A stretch of DNA of 49,496 nt from Planctomycetaceae bacterium (GTDB lineage Bacteria; Planctomycetota; Planctomycetia; Pirellulales; Pirellulaceae): assembly GCA_012959465.1 (NCBI GenBank), contig DUDC01000320.1:1-49496 (forward strand). Direction: 5' to 3'. Positions 8,177-17,672 of the stretch are shown piece after piece (position 1 is the stretch's first letter; each line of letters begins with the position of its first letter). Under the pieces are notes generated by a model that had not been told where the DNA came from, made no database searches, and saw nothing but the letters and a program-made list of their open reading frames with translations. Made by a program: the position numbers and the translations under genes.

Positions 8177-9505
8177 ATGGCAAATGCACTTGTACGAGAA
8201 ACCCATTGTGATCGACTACGACGGCGCGATTTCATTCGCATCGGTTCGGCCGGCCTTTTCGGGACTGCCTGGGGCTTGCCGCAATTGTTGGCCGGCACCG
8301 GCAAAACGGCGAGTGAGATGTCGCTGGTGGTTGTCTTCCTCAAGGGTGGACTGAGCACGATTGACACCTGGGACCTGAAGCCGCAGGCTCCAGTCGAGTT
8401 CCGCGGCGAATTTCGACCCATCTCCACCAATGTCCCGGGCATTCAAATCGGAGAACACCTGCCGTTAGTTGCACAGCAGATGGACAAGTTCGCCATCATC
8501 CGGTCTTTTGGCCATCGTAACTCCGATCACGGACCGGCCGACCATTACATGCTGACCGGTTACCACCCCACATCCGGTTTCAATGCTGGATTGACGCCGA
8601 ACAACCAGCGACCAGCGCACGGGGCCATCATCGCACGGAAGTTGGGACCTCGTCATTCGATGCCGCCTTACGTTTGTTTGCCCGACATGCACCCCAGTGG
8701 TGGGTCGGCCTATCTAGGTCCCTTGGCAGCCCCATTTGCAGTCAACGCCGACCCAAATGATCCGGGGTTTTCCGTCCGCGACATCGTCCCTCCTCTAGAT
8801 CTTGATGTGTCCCGATTGGAATCGCGAGTCGCTCTTCTCGGCAAGGTAGACCGATTTGCGCGGCAGGAAGAAGGCCGCGCCAATCGAGACGCCAAAGTGA
8901 TGAGCGTCTTTCGTGAGAAGGCGTTTTCGATGATGTCCTCTCCAGCCGTCAAAAAGGCATTCGACATTCAATCGGAAAAAACGACTCTACGTGACCGATA
9001 CGGCCGCACGTCGTTGGGCCAATCGTGCCTGATGGCCAGGCGGCTAGTCGAATCGGGTGTGCGCTGCGTTACGATCAATCATGTCGATTGGGACACGCAC
9101 GACAACAATTTCTTGTCGTTAAAAAGAGATCTGCTTCCGCAACTGGACATGGCCATGTCGACCTTTCTGGAAGATCTCTCGAACCGGGGTCTGCTGCAGC
9201 GCACGCTTGTCGTCGTGACCGGCGAGTTTGGGCGAACACCGCGAATCAATAAGAACGCGGGGCGCGATCATTGGGGGCCAGGTTTCAGTGTGGCGATCGC
9301 CGGTGGCGGCGTTCAGGGCGGCCAGGTGATTGGACGTTCTGACGAACGAGCCGAACGGCCAGACGAAAAGCCGAAGGGTCCAGAGGACTTGTCCGCAACC
9401 ATCCATCATTTGATGGAAATTCGTCCTGACGACGAGTTTCTGACACCGGAAGGACGTCCCGTGAAAATCGTCAGCGACGGACATGTCATCTACGACCTAC
9501 TTTAA
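8177..9505 (+). CDS. DUF1501 family protein, Tat-exported
   Basis: A 442-aa DUF1501 protein, a relative of the alkaline phosphatase/sulfatase fold. A twin-arginine motif (LRRRDFIRIG, Arg 15-17) precedes a hydrophobic stretch ending near residue 39. Family signatures seen include VVFLKGGLSTIDTWDLKP, a GHRNSDHGPADHYMLTGYHP segment, CVTINHVDWDTHDNN and VVVTGEFGRTPRINKNAGRDHWGP, which contains the likely metal-binding Asp/His residues. DUF1501 genes nearly always sit next to DUF1549/DUF1553 genes in planctomycetes, as here (43 nt downstream). The partner proteins probably meet in the periplasm. The biochemical activity is not established. The ATG has a GGTGA ribosome site. Confidence 0.92.
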   Translation: MANALVRETHCDRLRRRDFIRIGSAGLFGTAWGLPQLLAGTGKTASEMSLVVVFLKGGLSTIDTWDLKPQAPVEFRGEFRPISTNVPGIQIGEHLPLVAQQMDKFAIIRSFGHRNSDHGPADHYMLTGYHPTSGFNAGLTPNNQRPAHGAIIARKLGPRHSMPPYVCLPDMHPSGGSAYLGPLAAPFAVNADPNDPGFSVRDIVPPLDLDVSRLESRVALLGKVDRFARQEEGRANRDAKVMSVFREKAFSMMSSPAVKKAFDIQSEKTTLRDRYGRTSLGQSCLMARRLVESGVRCVTINHVDWDTHDNNFLSLKRDLLPQLDMAMSTFLEDLSNRGLLQRTLVVVTGEFGRTPRINKNAGRDHWGPGFSVAIAGGGVQGGQVIGRSDERAERPDEKPKGPEDLSATIHHLMEIRPDDEFLTPEGRPVKIVSDGHVIYDLL

Positions 9506-9514
9506 GGCACCCAC

Positions 9515-11866
9515 ATGTCCCGTTTGTTCGTTTGTCTATTGATTATTGCTGGCTTGGCCAACCCGTCGTTCGCCGAACCTCCGTCGGCGGAGTACATTTT
9601 TCCAGCCGGAGGCCAGCGCGGAACGACGGTTCAGATTCGTGTTGGCGCTCACTATCTTCACGGCGGCTGCCGATTCAAGATGGATGGCCCCGGTGTCGAA
9701 GCGTCAAAACGAATCGAAGAGACAAGCACGACTTGGTTTGAAGGACCGATGATCTTCAAGCCAGCCTCGCAACGCAGTGAAAACTATCCCCGCGATCACG
9801 TGGGAAAAGTCATCATCGCCGCCGAGGCACCACTCGGAAGTCGCGACTGGCGGCTCTGGACATCACAGGGCATCACGCCGTCTCGTCAATTCGTCGTCGG
9901 CGATCTTGCTGAAGTGATTGAAGAAGAAGTGGACGGGACGGCAATACCGCAAGCGGTAATCACTCCAACGACCATCAATGGACGAATCTTCCCTCGCGAG
10001 GATGTCGATATTTGGACGTTCCAAGCGACCGCCGGCCAATCCGTCACGTGCTGCGTCGTCGCCAGCGCGATTGGCTCACCGTTGGATTCCGTGCTGGAAC
10101 TCTATGGTCCGCGTGGCAAGCGATTGGCGCAGAACGACGATGATCGAGGTGCGGATTCTCAAATCCAGTTCCGGATTCTCGAGACGGGCGCGTACCGAAT
10201 TCATATTCTCGATAGCCAATTTCGCGGCGGACAATCCTATGTATACCGCTTGACCGTAACAACCGGAGAATGGCTGAACCAAGTCTTCCCGTTGGGCGGC
10301 CGCAGTGGCACCAAGACCAACTTCGAACTGACGGCCAACGGCTCGACGTCGTCGGCCTTATTGCCACTGCCGGAAATGGTGAACGCCCGGGGAGCGGGTT
10401 TGTTTCACGCAACCTTCACTGTGCCCGGGGCGGCCCATGTCAGACGTCATCTGATCGACGTCGATTCCAATCTGCAGTTCGACGAGACGAGGGCAGGGGA
10501 GGGGATCCGCGATCTTCCCGCGACGATCAACGGGCGAATCGGCAAGGTCGGAGAACGCGACCGCTTTCCTTTGGAAGTCCAGCAAGCTGGCAGCCTGCGA
10601 TTTCGATTGCTCGCCCAGTCATTGGGATCACCACTGGATGCGAGGATTACACTGAGCGATGCAGAGGAAAAAGTGCTCAAGGTGTGGGGCGACCGGGACA
10701 ATCCACAAGAGATTGAACAGACATTTGCTTTCAAAGAGGCCGGTCGATACGTCCTGCAAATTGAGTCGCTTTGGGAACGTGGTGGAGGCGATGACCATGC
10801 CTATCGATTCAAGATCGAGTTGCCAGCGGAGCCCGACTTCGAGTTATCGCTGCCAACGGACGCCATCTCGGTTGACCGCGGCGGCACAGTGAAACTGAAA
10901 GTGACCGCGAAGCGAAGGGGTGGTTTTAACGAGCCGGTTAGCTTGGTTGTCCAGGGGCTACCCACCAGTGTCACGGTCGCAGAAACCTCCATTGCCAAAG
11001 GCAAAGGAAACGTCGATTTGGTCCTGACCGCCGCCGCCGATGCAGATGTCGAGCTGCGGACACTGAAGATCGTTGGCTCCGCTATGATCGGCGAAGCAAC
11101 GGTAACCCGAACAGTACAGGTCGCCCGTGGCGTTGGCAGGGCCTCAACAGACAAGATTCAAATGATGGTCTGCATGCCGACGCCATTTACTATTGATGGA
11201 ATTGCATTTCAGACCAGGTATGGGGCGCGGGGCACGGTCTTTCGCCGTCATTACGTCGTGCATCGAAACGGCTATAGTGGTCGCCTCACGATCCGCTTGG
11301 CCGACCGTCAGCTCCGGCATTTGCAAGGCATTACGGGGCCAGTGTTGGAGCTGAGCGAGTCGGACACTGACTTCGACTACCCGGTAAAAGTCTCGACATG
11401 GTTGGAGATGAACCGCACAAGTCGCACGGTGGTGATGGCGATCGGAGAAGTCCAAGACGAAATGGGGCAATCGCATATCGTTAGTTTCACTTCTGGAGTT
11501 CCCAAGGACCAGATCATCTTGTTGACCGCGCCCTCGGCCATGAATGTGCGAACCGAGCATCGGGCCATCCAGGTTGTCCCGAATTCGACTGTCACTGTAC
11601 CGGTGACGGTGAATCGCGGCCAGCTACCAGACGGTCGAGTGACGGTGAAATTAATCGCGCCAGCTCACTTCCGGTCAGTGGCAGCGGCACCGGTCGTCAT
11701 TGCGAGCGGCGACACGCGAGGTGCGGTCCAGATTCGATTCGGTTCGTCGTCCACACCATTCAACATGCCCGTCGTAATTCGAGCGACAACAAAGGACGCG
11801 AACGGTGATGAAGTGGTCGCTGACACCAAGCTGGAATTGGTTCTGCCAGCGGTGGATCCAGAATAA
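9515..11866 (+). CDS. Secreted PPC-domain (bacterial pre-peptidase C-terminal) multi-beta-domain protein
   Basis: A 783-aa exported protein with a clear signal peptide (MSRLFVCLLIIAGLANPSFA). It has an N-terminal IPT-like region (YIFPAGGQRGTTVQIRVGAHYL). At least two PPC domains follow: one near 150-250 (NGRIFPREDVDIWTFQATAG ... GAYRIHILDSQFRGG) and one near 335-435 (NGRIGKVGERDRFPLEVQQA ... GRYVLQIESLW). Further Ig-like beta domains run to the end. No catalytic motif is seen, so it probably binds or scaffolds at the cell surface. It starts 9 nt after the DUF1501 stop and is the last gene of the operon. Similar PPC genes accompany DUF1549/DUF1501 pairs in other planctomycetes. Confidence 0.88.
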   Translation: MSRLFVCLLIIAGLANPSFAEPPSAEYIFPAGGQRGTTVQIRVGAHYLHGGCRFKMDGPGVEASKRIEETSTTWFEGPMIFKPASQRSENYPRDHVGKVIIAAEAPLGSRDWRLWTSQGITPSRQFVVGDLAEVIEEEVDGTAIPQAVITPTTINGRIFPREDVDIWTFQATAGQSVTCCVVASAIGSPLDSVLELYGPRGKRLAQNDDDRGADSQIQFRILETGAYRIHILDSQFRGGQSYVYRLTVTTGEWLNQVFPLGGRSGTKTNFELTANGSTSSALLPLPEMVNARGAGLFHATFTVPGAAHVRRHLIDVDSNLQFDETRAGEGIRDLPATINGRIGKVGERDRFPLEVQQAGSLRFRLLAQSLGSPLDARITLSDAEEKVLKVWGDRDNPQEIEQTFAFKEAGRYVLQIESLWERGGGDDHAYRFKIELPAEPDFELSLPTDAISVDRGGTVKLKVTAKRRGGFNEPVSLVVQGLPTSVTVAETSIAKGKGNVDLVLTAAADADVELRTLKIVGSAMIGEATVTRTVQVARGVGRASTDKIQMMVCMPTPFTIDGIAFQTRYGARGTVFRRHYVVHRNGYSGRLTIRLADRQLRHLQGITGPVLELSESDTDFDYPVKVSTWLEMNRTSRTVVMAIGEVQDEMGQSHIVSFTSGVPKDQIILLTAPSAMNVRTEHRAIQVVPNSTVTVPVTVNRGQLPDGRVTVKLIAPAHFRSVAAAPVVIASGDTRGAVQIRFGSSSTPFNMPVVIRATTKDANGDEVVADTKLELVLPAVDPE

Positions 11867-11894
11867 GGCTCGAGGGGACGAACCGTGGGTCGTT

Positions 11895-12734
11895 TTATCT
11901 CGCCTGCGTCCCTCTAGCATTCGCCAACCGAGCGAGTCGTTTGCGAGTCGCCCGTCGCCTGCCGAGATGGGAGACCCAATCGAGCAGACTGGGACAGAAT
12001 CGCCGAGTCCAATAGAGAGTGTGCGCCAAGGGAGTGACGACGACCATGCGTCGATTTCGTTCGATCGCTCGCACCGTTCGGTTCGCAACTCGCACCGGTG
12101 TGGTTGCCAACCAATTTGGCGGCACACGTGTTTCACGGTTGGGCGGCAGGTCGGCGCGGTGAAACAGCTCTGTCCGAACGAATCCTGGACAAACGGTAGT
12201 GACGCCAACACCCAGTTTACCGTAGTCAACTCGCAATGACTCCGAAAAACCAACGAGCCCAAACTTGGTTGCTTGGTAAATGGTCAGCTTCGGCAACAGT
12301 GCATAGCCGCACATGCTGGAGACGTTGACAATGTGTGCCTCAGGCCGCCGAAGCAACTCCGGCAACAGGAGCCTCGTCAACTGAATCGGCGCCTGTAGAT
12401 TGACAGCGAGTAGCTTGTCCGCCTGTTCGGCCGTCATATCGTGAAACGGCCCATGAAACAGCAGACCTGCATTGTTGATCAAAAGGTCCAGCGGCTGCTG
12501 GGACGCATACGATGCCAACTCGGCAATCGCCAGTTTCTGACTGAGGTCACAGACGTGCCAATCGACGTGCGAGGACTCTTTACGCAATTGCTCGGCCGCC
12601 TGAGCGAGCCGATCGCTATTGTCGGACGCGATCAAGATGCTCGCCCCTCGTCGGGCCAGAACCTGTGCCAAAGCGAATCCAATTCCAGAGCATCCGCCCG
12701 TTATCAGTGCTCGTTTTCCATCCAGTCGGCGCAT
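11895..12734 (-). CDS. Short-chain dehydrogenase/reductase (SDR)
   Basis: A classical SDR of 279 aa with cofactor motif TGGCSGIG (12-19), NNAG (87-90), catalytic Ser140, Tyr153 and Lys157 (YQATK), and the PGFVRTELF segment after the active site. It has an Arg-rich C-terminal tail. The substrate is unknown; the closest look is to the DltE/YqjQ-like broad-specificity group that acts on lipophilic alcohols or ketones. It is convergent with the PPC gene, with only 28 nt between the two stop codons and no obvious terminator in between. Confidence 0.92.
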   Translation of the reverse strand: MRRLDGKRALITGGCSGIGFALAQVLARRGASILIASDNSDRLAQAAEQLRKESSHVDWHVCDLSQKLAIAELASYASQQPLDLLINNAGLLFHGPFHDMTAEQADKLLAVNLQAPIQLTRLLLPELLRRPEAHIVNVSSMCGYALLPKLTIYQATKFGLVGFSESLRVDYGKLGVGVTTVCPGFVRTELFHRADLPPNRETRVPPNWLATTPVRVANRTVRAIERNRRMVVVTPLAHTLYWTRRFCPSLLDWVSHLGRRRATRKRLARLANARGTQAR

Positions 12735-13054
12735 ATCCCTCAGCTCTTTGCAGCATCCGAAACCGTCCTCAAGAGCGTAGTGTGTCTGAGCTCAGTCTCC
12801 TGTTGCAAGAGCAATTTATGTTGAGAACGCGGTTCAGCGGCGGCACGTCCTGAACTCGTTCGGGCACGATTCTGCCACAAAATCCGGCTTTTTTTTACAC
12901 AAAAGGGCTGACGGCCCCCCTCCACAAGGCTATTCTAAATATAGGTCGTGCCCCATGAGCTGCATTCTCCACCTATGCAGGTTGGCTACAGTCATCCATT
13001 GTGATGCGTGATAAAGGGTAACTACGGTTATCCAAAAGAACGGGCAAAAAAATC
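12735..13054. other. Divergent intergenic region, 320 nt
   Basis: The region lies between the SDR gene (minus) and the response-regulator gene (plus). It contains A/T-rich runs, including an eight-T run near 12890, next to a short GGGC/GCCC hairpin. No gene is convincing. It should hold promoters for both flanking genes; none could be assigned with confidence. Confidence 0.4.
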
Positions 13055-13687
13055 ATGACCATACGCGTACTTATTGCCGACGACCACGAGGTCATTCGGT
13101 GCGGGCTTCGAAGCCTGTTTGCCGGTACGGAAATCGAAGTCGTGGCCGAGGCGTCGACCGGGACAGAAGCCGTCGAAAAAACGATCGAGACCCGCCCAGA
13201 TGTCGCCATTTTGGATGTCCGCATGGCGGAAGGCGACGGCTTGAATTGTTTGGGGAGAATCAAGTTAGACTATCCTGATCTACCGGTGCTGATTTTCTCT
13301 GCCTTTGACAACCCAACCTATATTGCTCGAGCCGTTTCCTGGGACGCGATAGGCTTTGTCCTCAAGACTTCGCCGAGCGACGTTCTATTGCAGGCGATCC
13401 GCAAAGCCGCTCAAGGCGAGTCGGCATGGACACGAGACGAATTGCGTCGAGTGACTGGGGCACTGGCAACACCGCGGCTTAATTCCAACGTCGAAGTGCC
13501 TCTGACACGCCGCGAAAGCGAAGTGCTCAAGCAGCTCGCGTTAGGTCTGACGAATAAGGAGATAGCTCAGGCCCTGGGAATCAGTTACGAGACGGTCAAA
13601 GAGCACGTCCAACACATCCTCCGCAAGATCGGCGTTTCCGATCGAACTCAAGCCGCGGTTTGGGCAGTGCGTAACGACCTAGTCTGA
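13055..13687 (+). CDS. NarL/FixJ-type response regulator with LuxR helix-turn-helix
   Basis: A 210-aa two-component regulator. The receiver domain has the acidic pocket DDHE (Asp9-10), phospho-acceptor Asp54 (AILDVRM), Ser82 and Lys104 (LKTSPSD). The C-terminal LuxR-type HTH spans about 148-205 (LTRRESEVLKQLALGLTNKE, IAQALGISYETVKEHVQHIL). No histidine kinase is adjacent, so it is an orphan in this window; its partner may be elsewhere. The ribosome site is weak. The T-rich hairpin after it mainly serves the convergent gene. Confidence 0.95.
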   Translation: MTIRVLIADDHEVIRCGLRSLFAGTEIEVVAEASTGTEAVEKTIETRPDVAILDVRMAEGDGLNCLGRIKLDYPDLPVLIFSAFDNPTYIARAVSWDAIGFVLKTSPSDVLLQAIRKAAQGESAWTRDELRRVTGALATPRLNSNVEVPLTRRESEVLKQLALGLTNKEIAQALGISYETVKEHVQHILRKIGVSDRTQAAVWAVRNDLV

Positions 13688-13697
13688 GAAGCGTGAC

Positions 13698-13726
13698 AAA
13701 AAAAACGCCCCGGTAATAGGGCGTTT
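13698..13726 (-). terminator. Intrinsic terminator (mainly minus strand, partly bidirectional)
   Basis: An 8-bp stem (AAACGCCC 13703-13710 with GGGCGTTT 13719-13726, 8-nt loop) leads on the minus strand into an eight-T run (13698-13705). It ends transcription of the small secreted-protein gene. On the plus strand only three T follow, so it may be a weaker stop for the response-regulator gene. Confidence 0.8.
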
Positions 13727-13757
13727 CTGAAATCGTCCACTCGTTTTCGCTGAGAAT

Positions 13758-14174
13758 TCACTTTTGAAGGCGAAACGCCGACCAGCGATAGTTGGGATGG
13801 GTCAAGGTAAAGCCGACTGGCGAAGTCACCACAACCGGGTTGTAGTTCTGAACGTGTGGGTAACTGGCTGCCGTCGGGCGGAGTGGGCTGTAGCCATACC
13901 ATTTTGCGGCGTCAATGCGAGCTTGCCGTTGCGCCGCTCGATGTTTTGCTTTCTGTCGGATGATGTACCAGGGGTCATCCAAGCGTCGTTGATCTTCTAA
14001 GTGCAACGACCGCTGTGAATCACCGGCCGAGGCATGCCGCTCGTTCAGCGGCTTTTTCTCGACGTTCGCGGTGGCATTTTCCGACTCGGTGAGTTCCTTA
14101 ACCACAGGCTCTTGTGCAGAGATCGTGGAATTGAGCAGGAGAGTGGCGAGTAGTGCTAGTCCATATTTCTTCAT
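13758..14174 (-). CDS. Small secreted planctomycete-type protein
   Basis: A 138-aa protein with a clear signal peptide (MKKYGLALLATLLLNSTISA, cut before QEP). The mature part is basic and tyrosine-rich, with the segment ARIDAAKWYGYSPLRPTAAS and an aromatic C-terminus (HPNYRWSAFRLQ). The open frame extends to 14204, but I chose the ATG at 14174 because GGAG lies 8 nt upstream and it starts the signal peptide. I recall similar small WYGYSP-containing secreted proteins from Pirellula-type genomes; function is unknown. Single-gene unit with its own terminator. Confidence 0.75.
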   Translation of the reverse strand: MKKYGLALLATLLLNSTISAQEPVVKELTESENATANVEKKPLNERHASAGDSQRSLHLEDQRRLDDPWYIIRQKAKHRAAQRQARIDAAKWYGYSPLRPTAASYPHVQNYNPVVVTSPVGFTLTHPNYRWSAFRLQK

Positions 14175-14927
14175 CGCATCGACTCCGGTCGAGTAGCGTT
14201 TCAAGTTGATCGATCCTAGTTCGCGAGACCTGGAGTACTCGCCATCCTATAACAAAGATTCGACCTTCATCGATCGACCAGATTAGGCTGGATTTGCGGA
14301 ATTTGACGCATTGCCGCCAGCGCAGGTTAAACCTTGACGGTCAGGGACAAGGTAGGGCGCGACGTGGCAGACTTTGCGGGCACCCTGTCGAATCACTACC
14401 GCATACGCGTCACAAAACGGCCGGCAGCGGCAAACTCCTTCGAGGAAGAGGTGCAACGCATCACTTCGACGGCCACCTTTAATGGTCTTCCCACCGCTAG
14501 AGTTCATTTGCAGACCGATGATCGCCCCTGTATCGACGCGTTTCTCGAGCAACATGGCGGCCCGGTAATGTCCGTCAGGTACTTAGATCGCGGCGAACCT
14601 CGTCGGTCGCCAGCAGCCGGAATACCATTGTCTGAGTTGCTAGCGACCTCTTCGGCGGCTTTTTGCCGTGCATCGACGAACTCCGAGACTTGGCCCGAAC
14701 ATTCGTCAGCCTCGGCCTCACCATCCGTCACTCGTGGCAGGCTCCGTCGGGGCCGCCGCGTCAGTTTCGCACACCGCTTGATCGATGGGGGATTGTCATG
14801 CGTTCATGGTGCGCACGTTTTTGCAGAGTCTGTTACGATTATGAGCGTCATACGGCAAGCGACCACATTCGCTTCACACGTGGTTGGTTGTTTCGCGGCA
14901 CGTTTTTCCAGGAATGAGGGTAGCGGG
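14175..14927. other. 753-nt stretch without a convincing gene; long open plus frame
   Basis: A plus-strand frame is open from 14334 into nagA (198 codons), but it matches nothing expected at the N-terminus of this enzyme. It is Ser/Arg-rich, has no ribosome site, and its codon choice looks like an antisense frame. Minus-strand frames 14283-14555 and 14504-14731 are also open but in different frames and unrecognised. It may be a decayed gene or a long intergenic region. The promoter for nagA should lie here, as should that of the divergent secreted-protein gene (near 14180-14290). Confidence 0.4.
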
Positions 14928-16085
14928 TTGATTCTAGACGGCATTCACTATGCGACGGGAGAGGGGCTACGGCTGCATATTCGCGACGGACGAATTGCCG
15001 GAATTGAATCCGTCGAATCTAAACCGAGTTGGCCATACATCGCACCTGGCTTTGTCGACGTTCAGGTCAACGGCTACGGTGGACAAGACTTCAATGACCC
15101 CGAATTGACTGTTGAAAAAGTGAGGCAGGTCGTCCTTCCAATGGACCGGGACGGCGTCACTGCCTCGTGTCCGACGTTGACGACGCACAGTTTCGAGTTG
15201 ATGCACCACGCGATTGAAACGATCGCGCAGGCCTGTGACGAAGACCCCGAAGTTGCGCGTCGCGTTGCTGGAGTGCATGTCGAAGGACCCTACCTATCTG
15301 AGGAGGATGGCCCTCGTGGTGCTCATCCCCGCAAACATATCAGAGCACCAGACTGGGACGAATTTCAGAAATGGCAGGAAGCCAGTGGAAGTCGGATTGC
15401 GATTCTTACACTCGCGCCGGAATACGACGAGGTCGTTCCGTTCATTCGCCAAGTTGTCGACTCGGGCGTCGTGGTGTCTATCGGGCATACAGCCGCGTCA
15501 CCGGATCAAGTCAAGGCTGCGGTGGACGCTGGTGCGTCGATGAGTACTCATCTCGGAAACGGCGCGCACGGCGAAATACGCAGACATCCGAATTACATCT
15601 GGGAACAACTAGCCGACGACCGGCTTGTTGCCAGCTTGATCGTCGACGGCCATCATCTGCCGGCGAGTGTCGTCAAGTCATTTGTTCGCGGAAAACACCC
15701 GAGTCGTTGTGTTGTGGTCAGCGATATCACCGGCCTGGGTGGAATGCCGCCTGGTCGATATCAGACTCAAGCTTTGGGCGACGTCGAAGTGCTGGATGAT
15801 GGGCGATTGGTCGTGGGAGGACAACGACAGTTTCTCGCCGGCGCTGCACTGCCGATCCACGTGGCTATTGCCAACTTGATCCGATTCGCGGCGGTGTCGC
15901 TTGATGAAGCGATCCAAATGGCATCTATTCGCCCCAGCGAAATCGTCGGATTCCCCGTCACGCGGCTCGAAGTGGGCTGCACCGCCAACGTCATCCGCTT
16001 TGACCTACCGGATCTGGCGACGAACGAGCCGATTACGATTCGGGAAAATGTAATTGCCGGCGAACGAGTCTATTCGCAGGAATAG
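14928..16085 (+). CDS. nagA: N-acetylglucosamine-6-phosphate deacetylase
   Basis: The enzyme removes acetate from N-acetylglucosamine 6-phosphate in amino-sugar breakdown or cell-wall recycling. It has the amidohydrolase TIM-barrel signatures of NagA: PGFVDVQVNGYGG (40-52, the QxN variant typical of NagA), metal ligand Glu119 (VHVEGPYLS), His187 (SIGHTAA), His208 (STHLGN) and the catalytic Asp266 (VVVSDITG). The frame extends 198 codons further upstream, but I chose the TTG at 14928: GAGGG lies 8-9 nt before it, and the resulting 385 aa fits the family (about 380). No nagB or transporter gene is adjacent. The stop codon is followed by an interspersed repeat and a convergent gene. Confidence 0.92.
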   Translation: MILDGIHYATGEGLRLHIRDGRIAGIESVESKPSWPYIAPGFVDVQVNGYGGQDFNDPELTVEKVRQVVLPMDRDGVTASCPTLTTHSFELMHHAIETIAQACDEDPEVARRVAGVHVEGPYLSEEDGPRGAHPRKHIRAPDWDEFQKWQEASGSRIAILTLAPEYDEVVPFIRQVVDSGVVVSIGHTAASPDQVKAAVDAGASMSTHLGNGAHGEIRRHPNYIWEQLADDRLVASLIVDGHHLPASVVKSFVRGKHPSRCVVVSDITGLGGMPPGRYQTQALGDVEVLDDGRLVVGGQRQFLAGAALPIHVAIANLIRFAAVSLDEAIQMASIRPSEIVGFPVTRLEVGCTANVIRFDLPDLATNEPITIRENVIAGERVYSQE

Positions 16086-16093
16086 AAAACACT

Positions 16094-16160
16094 CGAGGCA
16101 CTGGCTCTGCCAGTGTCTTACGTATCTAAAAGAACATCCGAGGCTAGCGCCTACGGCTCA
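16094..16160 (+). repeat. Interspersed intergenic repeat, copy A
   Basis: A 67-nt element between convergent genes. Blocks GAGGCACTGGCTCTGCCAGT and CCGAGGCTAGCGCCTACGGC recur at 34345-34443 with a longer middle, and in inverted orientation in degenerate form at 27363-27537. The first block contains the short palindrome ACTGGCTCTGCCAGT. Confidence 0.7.
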
Positions 16161-16182
16161 GTGTGTGGCACTGGTCCTGAGA

Positions 16183-17541
16183 TCACTGACGGTAGAATCC
16201 CAATCCGTTGCCATCTAGTGAGTGCGTTCCGACTGTCCCAGCCTCGATCTGAAACATTGACGGGTATTGCTCGTCCCAACCGGCGTTACCTGCCGGGCAG
16301 TATTGACGTCCATTACCCTCGATTGCCGCAACGGATGGGATTCTCGCGGCCAATGAAGCCGAGTGCAGGAACGAGCTGCCGACACAAGTTAGATCCTGGA
16401 CACAGAGAAACAAGTTGTGTTTTTGCGCGGCAGCGCCCATCAACAGCGCTTCGGTATGACCTTTACATGCCTTCAAGGCCACACCGCTGTATCCCAATTC
16501 CCGAGCTAACAGTAACGACTCGTAATCGACAAGTGACTCGTCAATGACGACCGGCTTGATCTTGGCCGCCTCGTGCATACGATTCTCCATGTTTCCACGA
16601 AGGTCACGGTGCGTCGGTTGTTCGATGTACTGGACACGGCTTAATGCTTGCGGCACAACCTCCGCCAACTTGCTCAAGAATTCCAATACGTACTCAACGT
16701 TTTCGCACCGCTCGTTGAAGTCTAGAGAATAGAACCACTGCTTACGTCCTCGTGTCGCTTGTGCGGCGGCCGCCGCACCTTCGGTGCTGGCCACGCGTTG
16801 TACGTCCCAGGCCAAATCGTCACCGGCCAGCTTGATCTTGAGGTGCGTCAGGCCGTCGGCGACAATCCACTCGCCGAGTGTCTCGGGCAGCCCGTCATCC
16901 AACCGATCGTTCAAATCGGCCTCGGTAAGAGGGTCTAGTGCACCGACCAGATGATAGAGGGGCATCGCTGGCTTTGTTTGCCGCAGTGTGTACTGGTCCA
17001 GATACTCTCCTGCAAACGACGAATCCAGGTAGTGTGACAGGTCCGTGTTGACCCAATCGGCACCCAACAAGTTGTAGCTGTTCTGTTGGTGAGCGCGACC
17101 GTACGCATCGTGAATGGCCGCTTCCAATGGGCTCGAACAGACCAGCCGTGCTAGTCGAGGCATCTGCTCACCCAACTCGTCAGTCACCGCCGCCGAATCT
17201 TGCCCATGGGCTTCGGCTAGAAGCGAGGTCAGTTCCAATGGATGTCCGTATTGCGGACAATCAGCGGCCGCCTCTACCATTTTCGTTGCCAGTTGTACCA
17301 TGGCAGTAAGGGTCTGCTCGCCCGAAAGACTCGCCGAAGGCCAACCCCAGACATTACCGACGGGCATGCTCCCGGACCCCGTGCCGTGTTTTTTCCCATC
17401 TCGCGTTTCCATGTCCACTGTCACATGAAACAGCGTAACATCGTCGACAATTCGACCGCCGAACTTTATCGGCGTTCGATAGCCTATCCGTTCGGTGGCG
17501 CAGGAAATATCGACAATTCGAACGTCAGTGGATTTCGTCAT
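16183..17541 (-). CDS. Enolase-superfamily enzyme (mandelate racemase/muconate lactonizing type)
   Basis: A 452-aa enolase-superfamily protein. The capping domain is at the N-terminus. In the barrel, a K-x-K motif (THLKIKLAG, near 235-243) offers the catalytic lysine. Metal-binding acids appear as SLDFNE (Asp), YIEQPTH (Glu) and VVIDESL (Asp/Glu). A second lysine sits in VALKACKGH. The likely reaction is proton abstraction alpha to a carboxylate (dehydration, epimerisation or cycloisomerisation); the substrate cannot be told. It is longer than usual (360-400 aa), mainly through the capping region. It is convergent with nagA across a repeat, and no sugar-catabolic partners are nearby except nagA. 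Confidence 0.87.
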   Translation of the reverse strand: MTKSTDVRIVDISCATERIGYRTPIKFGGRIVDDVTLFHVTVDMETRDGKKHGTGSGSMPVGNVWGWPSASLSGEQTLTAMVQLATKMVEAAADCPQYGHPLELTSLLAEAHGQDSAAVTDELGEQMPRLARLVCSSPLEAAIHDAYGRAHQQNSYNLLGADWVNTDLSHYLDSSFAGEYLDQYTLRQTKPAMPLYHLVGALDPLTEADLNDRLDDGLPETLGEWIVADGLTHLKIKLAGDDLAWDVQRVASTEGAAAAAQATRGRKQWFYSLDFNERCENVEYVLEFLSKLAEVVPQALSRVQYIEQPTHRDLRGNMENRMHEAAKIKPVVIDESLVDYESLLLARELGYSGVALKACKGHTEALLMGAAAQKHNLFLCVQDLTCVGSSFLHSASLAARIPSVAAIEGNGRQYCPAGNAGWDEQYPSMFQIEAGTVGTHSLDGNGLGFYRQ

Positions 17542-17672
17542 GGAATACGTCTCGTGAAGTTAGGTAGCAACCTGTCGCCGTGCTGCATGGACCCTGGCGT
17601 TCGCCGTTTGTCAGAGTACGGCAAGATGACCGGTCCTCGGCGGACCGAACCGCATCGCGGTCGCCGATAATG

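Noticed and set aside
12895-12920. Hairpin beside a T/A-run upstream of the response-regulator gene
   Set aside because: No gene reads into it in the right direction.
14283-14731. Two overlapping minus-strand frames that could be one frameshifted gene
   Set aside because: I tried joining them in all frames; stops interrupt and no family pattern appears.
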